A stretch of 64,000 nucleotides of DNA from Bradyrhizobium embrapense. GTDB taxonomy: Bacteria; Pseudomonadota; Alphaproteobacteria; Rhizobiales; Xanthobacteraceae. Position 1 is the stretch's first letter, and every line of letters starts with the position of its first letter. The stretch covers positions 558,411-622,410 of the forward strand of contig NZ_LFIP02000002.1 of assembly GCF_001189235.2 (NCBI RefSeq). Direction: 5' to 3'. A program made the translations under genes and the position numbers. The notes beneath the pieces are model-generated. The model was not told the DNA's origin, ran no database searches, and saw only the letters and a program-made list of their open reading frames with translations. Shown piece by piece: positions 39,045 to 46,879 of the stretch.

Positions 39045-39413
39045 ATGCTGTACGCCATCCTCTGCTATCATGACGAAGACCTAGTCGGTTCCTGGAGCAA
39101 GGAACACGACGCGTCGGTCATGCAGAAATTGTCCGTCGTGCAGGACAAGCTCGCCAAGCAGGGCAAGCTCGGCCCGGTGGCGCGGCTGCTGCCGACCACC
39201 GCGGCGACCACGCTGCGCAAGGAAAACCCGCCGCTGGTGCTCGATGGCCCGTTCGCCGAAACCAAGGAGCAGCTGCTCGGCTTCTATCTGGTCGAGGGCA
39301 AGAACCTCGACGAGGTGCTCGACATCGCGCGCGACCTCGGCGAGGCCAATCCCGGCGGCACCTACGAAATCCGCCCGGTCGGCTACTTCACCCCGGGGAG
39401 TGCAAAGCCGTGA
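39045..39413 (+). CDS. YciI/DGPF-domain protein coupled to an ECF sigma factor
   Basis: A 122-residue YCII-related protein with the defining DGPF motif in VLDGPFAETKEQLLGFY. It overlaps the sigma-factor gene by 4 bp (GTGA at 39410-39413). The ATG at 39045 is chosen because CGGAGATG lies upstream and the family begins MLYAILCY. DGPF proteins are the regular genomic partners of ECF42 sigma factors; their chemistry is not settled. Confidence 0.88.
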   Translation: MLYAILCYHDEDLVGSWSKEHDASVMQKLSVVQDKLAKQGKLGPVARLLPTTAATTLRKENPPLVLDGPFAETKEQLLGFYLVEGKNLDEVLDIARDLGEANPGGTYEIRPVGYFTPGSAKP

Positions 39414-40687
39414 GCCTGACCGACACCGCCTGGATCGATGCCGCGCTGACGTCGGCGCGTCCCCAGGCGGTTGGCGCGTTGCTGCGCTACTTCCGCAATC
39501 TCGACACCGCAGAGGAAGCATTCCAGAACGCCTGCCTGCGGGCGCTGAAGAGCTGGCCGCAGAACGGCCCGCCGCGCGATCCCGCGGCGTGGCTGATCAT
39601 GGTCGGCCGCAACGTCGCGATCGACGAGGTCCGCCGCAACAAGAAGCAGCAACCGCTGCCCGAGGACGACCAGGCGATTTCCGACCTCGAGGACGCGGAG
39701 GAGGAGCTCGCCGAGCGGCTCGATGGCTCGCATTACCGCGACGACATCCTGCGGCTGCTGTTCATCTGCTGCCACAAGGACCTGCCGGCGACGCAGCAGA
39801 TCGCGCTCGCGCTGCGCATCGTCTCCGGCCTGTCGGTGAAGCAGATCGCGCGCGCCTTCCTGGTCTCGGAAGCCGCGATGGAGCAGCGCATCACGCGGGC
39901 CAAGGCGCGCGTCGCCGACGCCAATGTGCCGTTCGAGACGCCGGGCGCCGTCGAGCGCAGCGAGCGGCTCGCCTCGGTCGCGGCGATGATCTATCTGATC
40001 TTCAACGAGGGCTATTCGGCGAGCGGCGACACCGCGGAGATCCGCTCGCCGCTGTGTGAGGAGGCGATCCGCCTCGCCCGCCTGCTGCTGCGGCTGTTCC
40101 AGAGCGAGCCGGAGATCATGGGGCTGACGGCGCTCCTGTTGCTGCAGCATGCCCGAGCCGCGGCGCGCTTCGACGCCGACGGTCAGGTCATCCTGCTCGA
40201 CGACCAGGACCGCAGCCTGTGGAATCAGAAGCTGATCGCCGAAGGCCTCGCGCTGATCGACAAGGCGATGCGCCACCGCCGCAGCGGGCCCTACCAGGTG
40301 CAGGCCGCGATCGCCGCACTCCACGCCCGCGCGGAAAAGGCAGAGGATACCGACTGGACCCAGATCGACCTGCTCTACGGTGCGCTCGAGATCATGCAGC
40401 CGTCGCCGGTGATCACGCTGAACCGCGCCGTTGCGGTCTCCAAGGTGAAGGGGCCGGCGGCCGCGCTCGAGATGATCGAGCCCTTGGCGCCGCGGCTTTC
40501 CAATTACTTCCATTATTTCGGCGTGCGCGGCGCCTTCCTGATGCAGCTCGGCCGCAACGAGGAGGCCCGCGTCACTTTCGACCGCGCTATCGCGCTCGCC
40601 AACACCACCGCCGAAGCCGCCCATATCCGCATGCATATCGATCGCCTGATGCGCGACAGCCAGCCGCGCAATGTGAAGGCGAAGTAG
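39410..40687 (+). CDS. ECF sigma factor of the ECF42 type with long C-terminal extension
   Basis: A 425-residue sigma factor. Region 2 includes FRNLDTAEEAFQNACLRALK and region 4 the helix-turn-helix GLSVKQIARAFLVSEAAMEQ. A C-terminal half of about 240 residues follows, with DUF6596/TPR-like helices (EGYSASGDTAEIRSPLCEEA; YQVQAAIAALHARAEKAEDT). This extension and the coupled DGPF gene are the hallmarks of ECF42, where the extension rather than an anti-sigma factor controls activity. No anti-sigma gene is adjacent. The start is GTG at 39410. Likely targets are YciI, DoxX, SRPBCC and VOC genes nearby. Confidence 0.88.
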   Translation: MSLTDTAWIDAALTSARPQAVGALLRYFRNLDTAEEAFQNACLRALKSWPQNGPPRDPAAWLIMVGRNVAIDEVRRNKKQQPLPEDDQAISDLEDAEEELAERLDGSHYRDDILRLLFICCHKDLPATQQIALALRIVSGLSVKQIARAFLVSEAAMEQRITRAKARVADANVPFETPGAVERSERLASVAAMIYLIFNEGYSASGDTAEIRSPLCEEAIRLARLLLRLFQSEPEIMGLTALLLLQHARAAARFDADGQVILLDDQDRSLWNQKLIAEGLALIDKAMRHRRSGPYQVQAAIAALHARAEKAEDTDWTQIDLLYGALEIMQPSPVITLNRAVAVSKVKGPAAALEMIEPLAPRLSNYFHYFGVRGAFLMQLGRNEEARVTFDRAIALANTTAEAAHIRMHIDRLMRDSQPRNVKAK

Positions 40688-40724
40688 CGCTCGCTTGGTC
40701 GTGCCTCGTTCGCGTGTGCGTTGA

Positions 40725-40945
40725 GAGACTTCCCGTGCGACACCCCTCTCCCTATCCCTCCCCCGCAAGGGGGGAGGGAACCCTTCCGCCGGTGGCTTCT
40801 CACGTCGATATTGGCATGCACCGATTTTTCGCGACCGCGCGCAAGTGAGGTGAGCACGCTGGTCAGGCTCCCTCCCCTTGCGGGGGAGGGTTGGGGTAAG
40901 CCCCCGGCGCGCTGATCGACGCGTGCATCGCTCGCGCAAGTCCAG
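40725..40945. repeat. Composite palindromic intergenic repeat, copy 3 (halves swapped)
   Basis: The right half of the element (CCCGTGCGACACCCCTCTCC; CCCCGCAAGG; GGGAGGGAACCC) comes first, at about 40730-40795. The left half (TGAGCACGCTGGTCAGGCTC; TTGCGGGGGAGGGTTGGGG) follows at about 40847-40900. The half order is the reverse of that at 5093 and 29948. It fills most of the gap of about 350 bp before the DoxX gene; the rest shows nothing. Confidence 0.7.
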
Positions 40946-41038
40946 TCGTCGCTGCAAAAAATCTTCGCCACCCCGTCGGCGCCGCACTGCTCCATTCGTC
41001 ATGAAGGCAGAGCATCACCAAGCGTTACGGAGCCTGCC

Positions 41039-41449
41039 ATGCCTGTCATCGTCGACACCGAAATCTCGAAGCCCGCCCGCATCACCGGCCGCGTCTTGAG
41101 CGGCGTGGTCGTCCTTTTCCTGCTGTTCGATGGCGCGATCAAGCTGCTGCCGTTGTCCGTCGTCACCGAGACCATGGACAAGATGGGCTACGGCGCGAGC
41201 GATACGCTGGCGCGCAGCCTCGGCATCATCACCATCGTCTGCACGCTGCTGTACTCGGTGCCGCCGACCTCGATCCTCGGCGCCATCCTGCTCACCGGCT
41301 ATCTCGGCGGCGCGATTGCCTCCCATGTGCGGATCGGCAGCCCGCTGTTCACCCACACGCTGTTCGGGCTCTATCTCGGCCTGATGGTCTGGGGCGGGCT
41401 CTATCTGCGCGACGGCAATCTGCGCGCGCTGCTTCCGTTCCGCCGCTGA
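41039..41449 (+). CDS. DoxX-family membrane protein
   Basis: A 136-residue protein with about four membrane helices (GRVLSGVVVLFLLFDGAIKL; LGIITIVCTLLYSVPPTSIL; ILGAILLTGYLGGAIASHVR; LFGLYLGLMVWGGLYL), matching DoxX/DoxX-like proteins. Their role is unclear; several are linked to oxidative-stress responses. It follows the ECF42 gene by about 350 bp and may be one of its targets. Confidence 0.82.
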   Translation: MPVIVDTEISKPARITGRVLSGVVVLFLLFDGAIKLLPLSVVTETMDKMGYGASDTLARSLGIITIVCTLLYSVPPTSILGAILLTGYLGGAIASHVRIGSPLFTHTLFGLYLGLMVWGGLYLRDGNLRALLPFRR

Positions 41450-41483
41450 GCTATCGTCCTCATTCATTTGCGTGGAGACTGTC

Positions 41484-42020
41484 ATGTTCGAGACCATTGC
41501 CATCATCGCGGTCATTCTCGCGGTCGCGATTGCCGTCATCCTCGTCCTCGCGGCGACCAAGCCGAGCACATTCCGCGTCACGCGCACGACCAGCATCAAT
41601 GCGCCGGCCGAGCGGATTTTTCCGTTGATCGACGATTTCCGTCAGTGGACGGTCTGGTCGCCCTACGAGAATCGGGATCCCGACATGAAGCGCACCTATG
41701 ACGGCGCCGGGCGCGGGCAGGGAGCGATCTATGCCTGGGACGGCAACAAGAATGTCGGCACCGGCCGGATGGAGATCCTGCAGTCGTCCGCGCCGTCGAA
41801 GATCGTGATCAAGCTCGACTTCCTCAAGCCGTTCGAGGGCCACAACACCGCCGAGTTCACAATGCTGCCGCAGGGAGATGCGACCAGCGTCACATGGACC
41901 ATGTATGGTCCGGCCGTCTTCATGTCGAAGGTGATGCAGGTGTTCATGAACCTGGATCACATGATCGGCAAGGATTTCGAGGCCGGTCTCGCCAATCTGA
42001 AGAAGCTGACGGAAAAATAG
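41484..42020 (+). CDS. Membrane-anchored SRPBCC-family protein
   Basis: A 178-residue protein. It has an N-terminal membrane anchor (MFETIAIIAVILAVAIAVIL) and then a polyketide-cyclase-like START domain (TTSINAPAERIFPLIDDFRQ; WTVWSPYENRD). A nearly identical layout is common in Rhizobiales. GTGGAGACTGTC before the ATG at 41484 supports this start. It lies 34 bp downstream of the DoxX gene, so they are probably co-transcribed. Confidence 0.82.
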   Translation: MFETIAIIAVILAVAIAVILVLAATKPSTFRVTRTTSINAPAERIFPLIDDFRQWTVWSPYENRDPDMKRTYDGAGRGQGAIYAWDGNKNVGTGRMEILQSSAPSKIVIKLDFLKPFEGHNTAEFTMLPQGDATSVTWTMYGPAVFMSKVMQVFMNLDHMIGKDFEAGLANLKKLTEK

Positions 42021-42080
42021 CGCGTTTTCGAGCGAAGTGGTTTAACGGTTCGCGTGAAGAAGCGCCTCAAAACCAGAACC
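42021..42080. repeat. Short interspersed repeat (GCGTTTTCGAGCGAAGTGG type), copy 1
   Basis: The block starts CGCGTTTTCGAGCGAAGTGG and continues with GGTTCGCGTGAAGAAGCGCC. It matches a short sequence I recall as frequent after genes in Bradyrhizobium and Rhodopseudomonas. A diverged second copy begins at 44991. Here it links the SRPBCC gene to the VOC gene. Confidence 0.6.
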
Positions 42081-42097
42081 TACCCAGGGAGCATGTG

Positions 42098-42508
42098 ATG
42101 CAGGTCAATCCTTATCTCTCCTACGACGGCAATTGCGGCGCGGCGCTGAACTTCTATCAGAAGGTTCTGGGCGCACGGATCGAGGAATCCTTCCCCTACG
42201 GCGAGGGCAACGCGGAGATGCAGACGCCGCCGGGCTGGAAGGACAAGATCATGCATGCTCGCCTCTCGATCGACGGCGAGATCATCATGGCCTCCGACGC
42301 CCCGCCCGGTCACTTCCAGAAGCCGCAGGGTTTTCACGTCGCGCTGCAGGTCGAGGATCCCGCGGAGGCCGAACGCCGCTTCAAGGCGCTGTCCGAAGGC
42401 GGTACGGTCACCATGCCGTTCGGCAAGACCTTCTTCTCCAACGGCTTCGGCATGTGCGTCGATCAGTTCGGCATCCCCTGGATGGTGAACTGCCCGCAGC
42501 AGATGTAG
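42098..42508 (+). CDS. VOC-superfamily protein, PhnB-like
   Basis: A 136-residue protein of the glyoxalase/bleomycin-resistance fold, PhnB/YdcL-like (NPYLSYDGNCGAALNFYQKV; IMHARLSIDGEIIMASDAPP; NGFGMCVDQFGIPWMVNCPQ). Such proteins bind metal or small ligands; the exact reaction is unknown. CCAGGGAGC precedes the ATG at 42098. It closes the DoxX-SRPBCC-VOC run after the ECF42 module, a gene set often found together with ECF42 and DGPF genes. Confidence 0.86.
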   Translation: MQVNPYLSYDGNCGAALNFYQKVLGARIEESFPYGEGNAEMQTPPGWKDKIMHARLSIDGEIIMASDAPPGHFQKPQGFHVALQVEDPAEAERRFKALSEGGTVTMPFGKTFFSNGFGMCVDQFGIPWMVNCPQQM

Positions 42509-42544
42509 GCCGGCACACGCGCCGCCGTAGAATTGTAGAACGTC

Positions 42545-42647
42545 GTGTGGGTTAGCCAAAGGCGTGACCCAGCGCCGGTTTCCCGTCTGCGCAAGCGCCT
42601 GTGGGCGACAAGCGTGGGTTACGCTTCGCTAACCCACCCTACATCAG
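42545..42647. repeat. GTGGGTTA-type hairpin repeat and probable bidirectional terminator
   Basis: The core 42614-42637 reads GTGGGTTAcGC-TTC-GCtAACCCAC, a strong stem. A diverged copy of the arm (GTGGGTTAGCC) lies at 42547. This GGGTTA/TAACCC element is common in many proteobacteria. It lies between convergent VOC and periplasmic-protein genes, where a bidirectional terminator is expected, but there is no T-run. Confidence 0.6.
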
Positions 42648-42656
42648 CTACGCAAT

Positions 42657-43094
42657 TCACCGGCACCGCGGATAGATCGCGTCGAGCTCGCGGCCGCGCA
42701 GCAGCAGCAGGCGCGAGGTCAGGCCGCCGCGGCGCACGATCCAGCCGCGCACTGGCGCCGGATAGGCCTCCAGCACCGCCTCGGATGCTTCCGGTTCGGC
42801 ATAGGTCCGGCCGCGCCGGTCGATCGAGCGCGCGGCGTGGAAGCCGAGCACGGCGCGCCGCGTCACGCAGATGCGGTCGCCCGGCACCATCGACAGCACC
42901 AGCGTGCAGGCCGACAGGCACGGCCCGTCGATCACCACGCGCCCGCCGGACTCGCGCACCTTGTCGAACAATTCGATGAACGGGCCGACCTGCCCGCCGG
43001 GGCTGGCGAGGATGCGGACCTCGGCATGCGCGAAGGAAATGTCCGCGAAAAGCGCCGCCAAGCCCAAGATCGTCGAGATCGCCCCGGTGCGCAT
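42657..43094 (-). CDS. Predicted periplasmic protein of the COG3904/ClpP-like group
   Basis: A 145-residue exported protein with a signal peptide (MRTGAISTILGLAALFADIS, cleavage near AHA). The body has SPGGQVGPFIELFDKVRESG, DGPCLSACTLVLSMVPGDR and AVLGFHAAR, the order seen in ClpP/SppA-like crotonase-fold proteases, with S in LSAC as the possible nucleophile. Activity has not been shown for this group as far as I know. AAGGAACCGCCGA precedes the ATG. Confidence 0.72.
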   Translation of the reverse strand: MRTGAISTILGLAALFADISFAHAEVRILASPGGQVGPFIELFDKVRESGGRVVIDGPCLSACTLVLSMVPGDRICVTRRAVLGFHAARSIDRRGRTYAEPEASEAVLEAYPAPVRGWIVRRGGLTSRLLLLRGRELDAIYPRCR

Positions 43095-43171
43095 TCGGCG
43101 GTTCCTTCGGTTGACGTCGTCCAGCTCGCGCTGAACCCGTAGTCTACGCTAGCCCATGCGGCGACAGTTTG

Positions 43172-44185
43172 TCAGCCCGCGCCGGAGACACCGGCCTCGG
43201 CAAAGGTCGCCATGCCGCCATGACAGGCGAGCGCCGCGCGCAGCAGCAGGATCGCAACCCCGGCGCCGGAGGCTTCGCCGAGCCGCATCTCGAGATCGAG
43301 CAGGGGCGCGAGCTGCAGGTCGCGCAGCAGCTGACGATGGCCGAGCTCGGCCGAGACATGCCCGGCGCGGCAATGCGCGAGGCTATCAGGCGCAAGCCGC
43401 GCCAGCGGCAGCACCGCCGACGTCGCGACGAAGCCGTCGAGCAGCACCGGGATCGATCGTGCCCGCGCCGCCAGCACGGCGCCCGCGATGGCCGCGAGCT
43501 CGCGGCCGCCGAGCGCGACTGCGACGGCGAGCGGATCGTCGAGCAGGCTGCGATGCAGTTTCAGCGCGGTATCGATCACAGTGCGCTTGCGCAGCAGGCC
43601 GGTATCGTCGACGCCGGTGCCGCGGCCGGCCCAGCGCGCACCGCGTCCGCCCATCAGCGCCGCGCACAGCGTCGCCGCGACCGTGGTGTTGGCGATGCCC
43701 ATCTCGCCGACCACGAGCAGATCGCATCGCTCCGGCACCGTGCGCCAGCCGGTGTCGAAGGCGACCAGGAAATCGGCGCCATCCATCGCCGGCGCCATCG
43801 TGAAATCGCGGGTCGGACGTGCGAGTTCGAGCGGCTCGACGCGCAGCTCCGCCCCGGCAAGCCTGGCGATCTGGTTGATCGCGGCGCCCCCCGCGGCGAA
43901 ATTCGCCACCATCTGCGCGGTGACTTCAGAGGGAAAGGCGGAGACGCCGCGCTCGGCGATGCCGTGATTGCCGGCGAACACGGCGATCGTGACCTGGTCG
44001 AGCCGGGGGATCTCGCGCCGCTGCCAGCGCGCCAGCCAGATCGCAACCTCTTCCAGCCGGCCGAGGCTGCCCGGCGGCTTGGTCAGGTTCTGCTGGCGCA
44101 GGGTAGCTGCCGCAGCGCTCGCCTCATCGCCCTTGGGCAGGTCGCGACAAAAGCTCCGGATGTCGTCTAGAGTGCTGAAATGCAT
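43172..44185 (-). CDS. cobT: Nicotinate-nucleotide--dimethylbenzimidazole phosphoribosyltransferase
   Basis: A 337-residue enzyme of lower-ligand activation in cobalamin synthesis: it makes alpha-ribazole phosphate from dimethylbenzimidazole and nicotinate mononucleotide. Motifs: KPPGSLGRLEEVAIWLA, FAGNHGIAERGVSAFP, GEMGIANTTVAATLCAALMG and the C-terminal RLGEASGAGVAILLLRA containing the catalytic Glu. GAGGGAATCGC precedes the ATG at 44185. It is divergent from cobS with 53 bp between, and no cobalamin riboswitch fits in that gap. Confidence 0.95.
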   Translation of the reverse strand: MHFSTLDDIRSFCRDLPKGDEASAAAATLRQQNLTKPPGSLGRLEEVAIWLARWQRREIPRLDQVTIAVFAGNHGIAERGVSAFPSEVTAQMVANFAAGGAAINQIARLAGAELRVEPLELARPTRDFTMAPAMDGADFLVAFDTGWRTVPERCDLLVVGEMGIANTTVAATLCAALMGGRGARWAGRGTGVDDTGLLRKRTVIDTALKLHRSLLDDPLAVAVALGGRELAAIAGAVLAARARSIPVLLDGFVATSAVLPLARLAPDSLAHCRAGHVSAELGHRQLLRDLQLAPLLDLEMRLGEASGAGVAILLLRAALACHGGMATFAEAGVSGAG

Positions 44186-44238
44186 GCGATTCCCTCGTCG
44201 AGCGGGCCGCAAACTAGTTCAATTTTCAGGCCTTCACC

Positions 44239-44991
44239 ATGAATCAATGGCTCGACGATCTCAGGACCGCCACGGCCTTTCTGACCCGGCTGCCGATGCC
44301 GCATCCGGACGGTGCGCGGCCGGAAGGTTTTGCCCGGGCGCAACGGCTGTTCCCCCTGGTCGGCGCGGGCATCGGGGCGGCGATCGGCCTGTTCTGTCTG
44401 CTGCTGCGGATGATCGGTGTTCCGGACCTCGCTGCGGCGGCGCTGGCGCTCGGTTGTGGCGCGCTGTTGACCGGCGCGCTGCACGAAGACGGGCTCGCCG
44501 ATGTCGCCGACGGGTTCGGCGGCGGCCGCGATCAAGCGGCCAAGCTCGAGATCATGCGCGACAGCCGGCTCGGCACCTATGGCGCGCTGGCGCTGGTGGT
44601 GAGCTTTGCCACCAGGCTCGCGGCCCTGGCTGCACTTCCCAACGGAATGGTGGTGCAGAGCCTGATCGCGGCGCATGCGCTCGGCCGCGGTGTGTTGCCG
44701 TGGATCGCGATCAGCCTGCCTTACGCGCGCAAGGATGGGCTCGCGGCTAATGCCGGCCGGCCCGACGGCGCGATTGCGGGTGTCGCAGCCGGCATCGCGC
44801 TGGTGATCGCAGTCCTCGCGCTGCCCTTCGGCAGCGCGCTGCTGGCGGCGATCGCGGCCGGCGCGAGCGCATCGATCATGGCGCTGCTGGCAAAGCGGCA
44901 GATCGGCGGCCAGACCGGCGACGTGCTCGGTGGCGCCGAGCAGGTTGCGGAGACCGCGATCCTGGTGCTGCTCGCGGCGCGGCTCGGCTAG
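44239..44991 (+). CDS. cobS: Adenosylcobinamide-GDP ribazoletransferase (cobalamin synthase)
   Basis: A 250-residue polytopic membrane enzyme that joins adenosylcobinamide-GDP with alpha-ribazole (phosphate). Family motifs: FLTRLPMPHP near the N-terminus, HEDGLADVADGFGGGRDQ (metal-binding DGLADxxDG), MRDSRLGTYG and the C-terminal QIGGQTGDVLGGAEQ. It faces away from cobT across a 53-bp shared promoter region. Confidence 0.95.
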   Translation: MNQWLDDLRTATAFLTRLPMPHPDGARPEGFARAQRLFPLVGAGIGAAIGLFCLLLRMIGVPDLAAAALALGCGALLTGALHEDGLADVADGFGGGRDQAAKLEIMRDSRLGTYGALALVVSFATRLAALAALPNGMVVQSLIAAHALGRGVLPWIAISLPYARKDGLAANAGRPDGAIAGVAAGIALVIAVLALPFGSALLAAIAAGASASIMALLAKRQIGGQTGDVLGGAEQVAETAILVLLAARLG

Positions 44992-45050
44992 CGATTTCGA
45001 GTGCGGTGGAGACCCCTTCGCATGAAGATGATGCGAGCCCAAGCAACCGC
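44991..45050. repeat. Short interspersed repeat (GCGATTTCGAGTGCGGTGG type), copy 2
   Basis: GCGATTTCGAGTGCGGTGG, then TTCGCATGAAGATGATGCG: a diverged copy of the element at 42021-42080, placed immediately after the cobS stop. The rest of the gap to 45142 has no supported gene, although an open frame crosses it. Confidence 0.5.
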
Positions 45051-45142
45051 TGGCGCGCGTTCAGCCATGGGCCAGAACTGGAAGCCGCGCCGATCCGAGG
45101 CGTTGTTCCGGGACAAGACGTCGATGGGCATTGCATCGACCG

Positions 45143-46003
45143 TCACCAATCGTCGTAGAGCCATTCCCTGGAGATTGGCGGCCGCGCTCTAGCATACGGG
45201 GGTGGAGACGTCCGCTCGGGCTTGCGCACGCTTGGAGTAGGCGGCGTCGGAAGCGGTAACGGCTTCGGCTCGGAGAGCTTCGCCAGCGTCCGTTTCATGT
45301 CTTCTTGGCTCGCCTTGAGTTCCTCGATGGCTTTGGAGCTCACGCGGGCCGTCTGTTGCTGGTCCGCCTTGAGCTGCTCGATGCTTCGCTCCAAATTTTC
45401 GAGGTTGCGGGCGATCGTTTGCAGCAGCTGCGCTTGGTCGGGAAGAGCTGGATTGACCGTCGGCGCGGCGTCCTGCGGCGGTACCGGGGGCGTCGCCTGG
45501 GGCAGAGCGGCGTCCACCGCTGCGGCCTGAACGGTGGGTGGAGCGGGCTGCGCCGCCAGCGGCGGATTATCCGGGGGCAATGACGGAGTTGAAACGAGCT
45601 GAGGCACCCAACGTGCGACAACCTGCTTGGCTCCTCTACCGTACGACGACTGCAAAGCCAGCGCGCCGACAATGATACATGCTGCCAGCGACAAGCCGGC
45701 GAGAGCACGGAAGCCCGGCATCCGGCGCGGCGATCGCGAGCGAGGTCCGAAAGCGGCAGAGCCTGGCTCGGAAGCGCCAAGGCTGGGTCCGGCCGAAGGC
45801 GGGGCAGGCTGCGCCGGAGCCGGGGAGGCGGCATCGCGCTCCATTCTCGCAAGCTGTTCGCTCAAACGCGCGAGCTCTTCATTGGCGCGCGTGATCTGCT
45901 TGTGGGTTTCTGCGAGTCTTTCGTCGGCGCGCGTGGTCAGGCCATCGTTCGATTCGACCGGGTTCGGGGTGGGGGTGGAGTTCACTGGCGCTTCCCTTTC
46001 CAT
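45143..46003 (-). CDS. Membrane-anchored coiled-coil protein, unknown function
   Basis: A 286-residue protein. An N-terminal cytoplasmic coiled coil (about 25-58: DERLAETHKQITRANEELAR) is followed by a Pro/Ala-rich stretch, one membrane helix (about 98-118), a Pro/Ala-rich periplasmic linker, a second coiled coil (about 197-245: LQTIARNLENLERSIEQLKA) and a Pro/Arg-rich tail ending WLYDDW. No domain is recognised. It lies inside the cobalamin genes but in the opposite orientation to its flanks and is probably unrelated to them. Confidence 0.72.
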   Translation of the reverse strand: MEREAPVNSTPTPNPVESNDGLTTRADERLAETHKQITRANEELARLSEQLARMERDAASPAPAQPAPPSAGPSLGASEPGSAAFGPRSRSPRRMPGFRALAGLSLAACIIVGALALQSSYGRGAKQVVARWVPQLVSTPSLPPDNPPLAAQPAPPTVQAAAVDAALPQATPPVPPQDAAPTVNPALPDQAQLLQTIARNLENLERSIEQLKADQQQTARVSSKAIEELKASQEDMKRTLAKLSEPKPLPLPTPPTPSVRKPERTSPPPYARARPPISREWLYDDW

Positions 46004-46225
46004 CCAATGTCACCCAAGCGTGCCGACTCGGTTATCCGTCCGGGTCGACCGACCCCCAGCACTCCCGTCAGTCTTGTCCAAAAAATGGCCGGATGATAGC
46101 GGGCTGAGGTCACCTGATAATGGGGGACCACCACGTACCGTGTACGTTGGCGCCTTGCCCGATAAATCAGGCATCAACTGTCAATGAGTACACGCCCCGG
46201 TCAGAATGGAAGGGCTGCTGCCGCG

Positions 46226-46795
46226 ATGGACCATGAAACGCATCTCTGGCTGATCCGCCACGCGCCGGTCGACGGTCCGCGCGGCGTGATCCATGCGCCG
46301 GATGCGCCCGCAGACCTCGGCGATGCGCCAGCATTCGCCGCGTTGCAGGCGCGGCTGCCGGCCGGCGTTTTCGCGGTCTGCAGTCCGGCGCGGCGCACGA
46401 GCGAGACCGCCGAGCGGCTCGGCCTCACGGCGACGGCGGATGATGCCTTCCGCGAGCAGGATTTTGGCGACTGGACCGGCCGTCGCCACAGCGAGATCGA
46501 GGCCGAGCTCGGCGCGGCGGCCTATCGGGCGTTCTGGAATTCGCCGGGGACCAACCGGCCGCCCGGCGGCGAAAGTTTTGCCGATCAGATCGCGCGCGCG
46601 CGGGCAGGGCTGGTGCGGCTGCCGGCCGGCGACGTCGTGCTGGTCGTGCACTCAGGCACCATCCGTGCGATCCTCGCAATCGCGCTCGAGCTCGCGCCGG
46701 AGCTCGCGCTGCGCTTCGTGATCGATCCATTGTCGTTGACGCGGATCGATCGGCTGGCAGATGCCTGGCGCGTGGTCGCGGTGAATGGACGGTAG
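46226..46795 (+). CDS. cobC: Histidine phosphatase, probable alpha-ribazole phosphatase
   Basis: A 189-residue phosphoglycerate-mutase-fold phosphatase. The phosphohistidine motif is LIRHAPVDG; the other catalytic parts are CSPARRTSETAERLG and VLVVHSGTIRAI. Closeness to cobT and cobS suggests it removes the phosphate from alpha-ribazole phosphate (CobC), although the fold is common and this is partly inference. The ATG at 46226 is used; an in-frame start 14 codons earlier is less likely. Confidence 0.78.
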   Translation: MDHETHLWLIRHAPVDGPRGVIHAPDAPADLGDAPAFAALQARLPAGVFAVCSPARRTSETAERLGLTATADDAFREQDFGDWTGRRHSEIEAELGAAAYRAFWNSPGTNRPPGGESFADQIARARAGLVRLPAGDVVLVVHSGTIRAILAIALELAPELALRFVIDPLSLTRIDRLADAWRVVAVNGR

Positions 46796-46815
46796 ACCTT
46801 TCGCTGGTTTCAACC

Positions 46816-46859
46816 CGTCATCCCTGAGGAGCGCGCGCTGCGCGCTCCTCAGGGTGACG
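46816..46859. terminator. Palindrome between convergent genes, possible bidirectional terminator
   Basis: CGTCATCCCTGAGGAGCGCG and CGCGCTCCTCAGGGTGACG form a near-perfect 19-bp stem around a few bases. It belongs to the same family as 14451-14551. It lies between the convergent cobC-like and SDR genes. No T-run follows, so terminator activity is an inference from position. Confidence 0.55.
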
Positions 46860-46879
46860 ATGAGGCTGCGTGAGCGTCC

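Noticed and set aside
39383..41002. Long minus-strand frame over the sigma factor and the repeat.
   Set aside because: It is antisense to a well-supported sigma factor and runs into the repeat element, with no recognisable domain.
39001..41039. A shared ECF42 promoter motif (TGTCGG...CGTC) upstream of the YciI and DoxX genes.
   Set aside because: TGTCGG- or GTCGG-like strings occur upstream of 39045, 41039 and 51307, but the distance to the CGTC/CGTT element differs (about 13, 17 and 14 bases). The match is too loose to annotate without a motif search.
44186..44238. Cobalamin riboswitch in the cobT/cobS gap.
   Set aside because: The gap is 53 bp, too short for the 200-nt aptamer, and no B12-box-like sequence is seen.
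45001..45192. Possible small gene after cobS.
   Set aside because: It overlaps a diverged interspersed repeat and the end of the next gene, lacks a ribosome-binding site and has no recognisable features.
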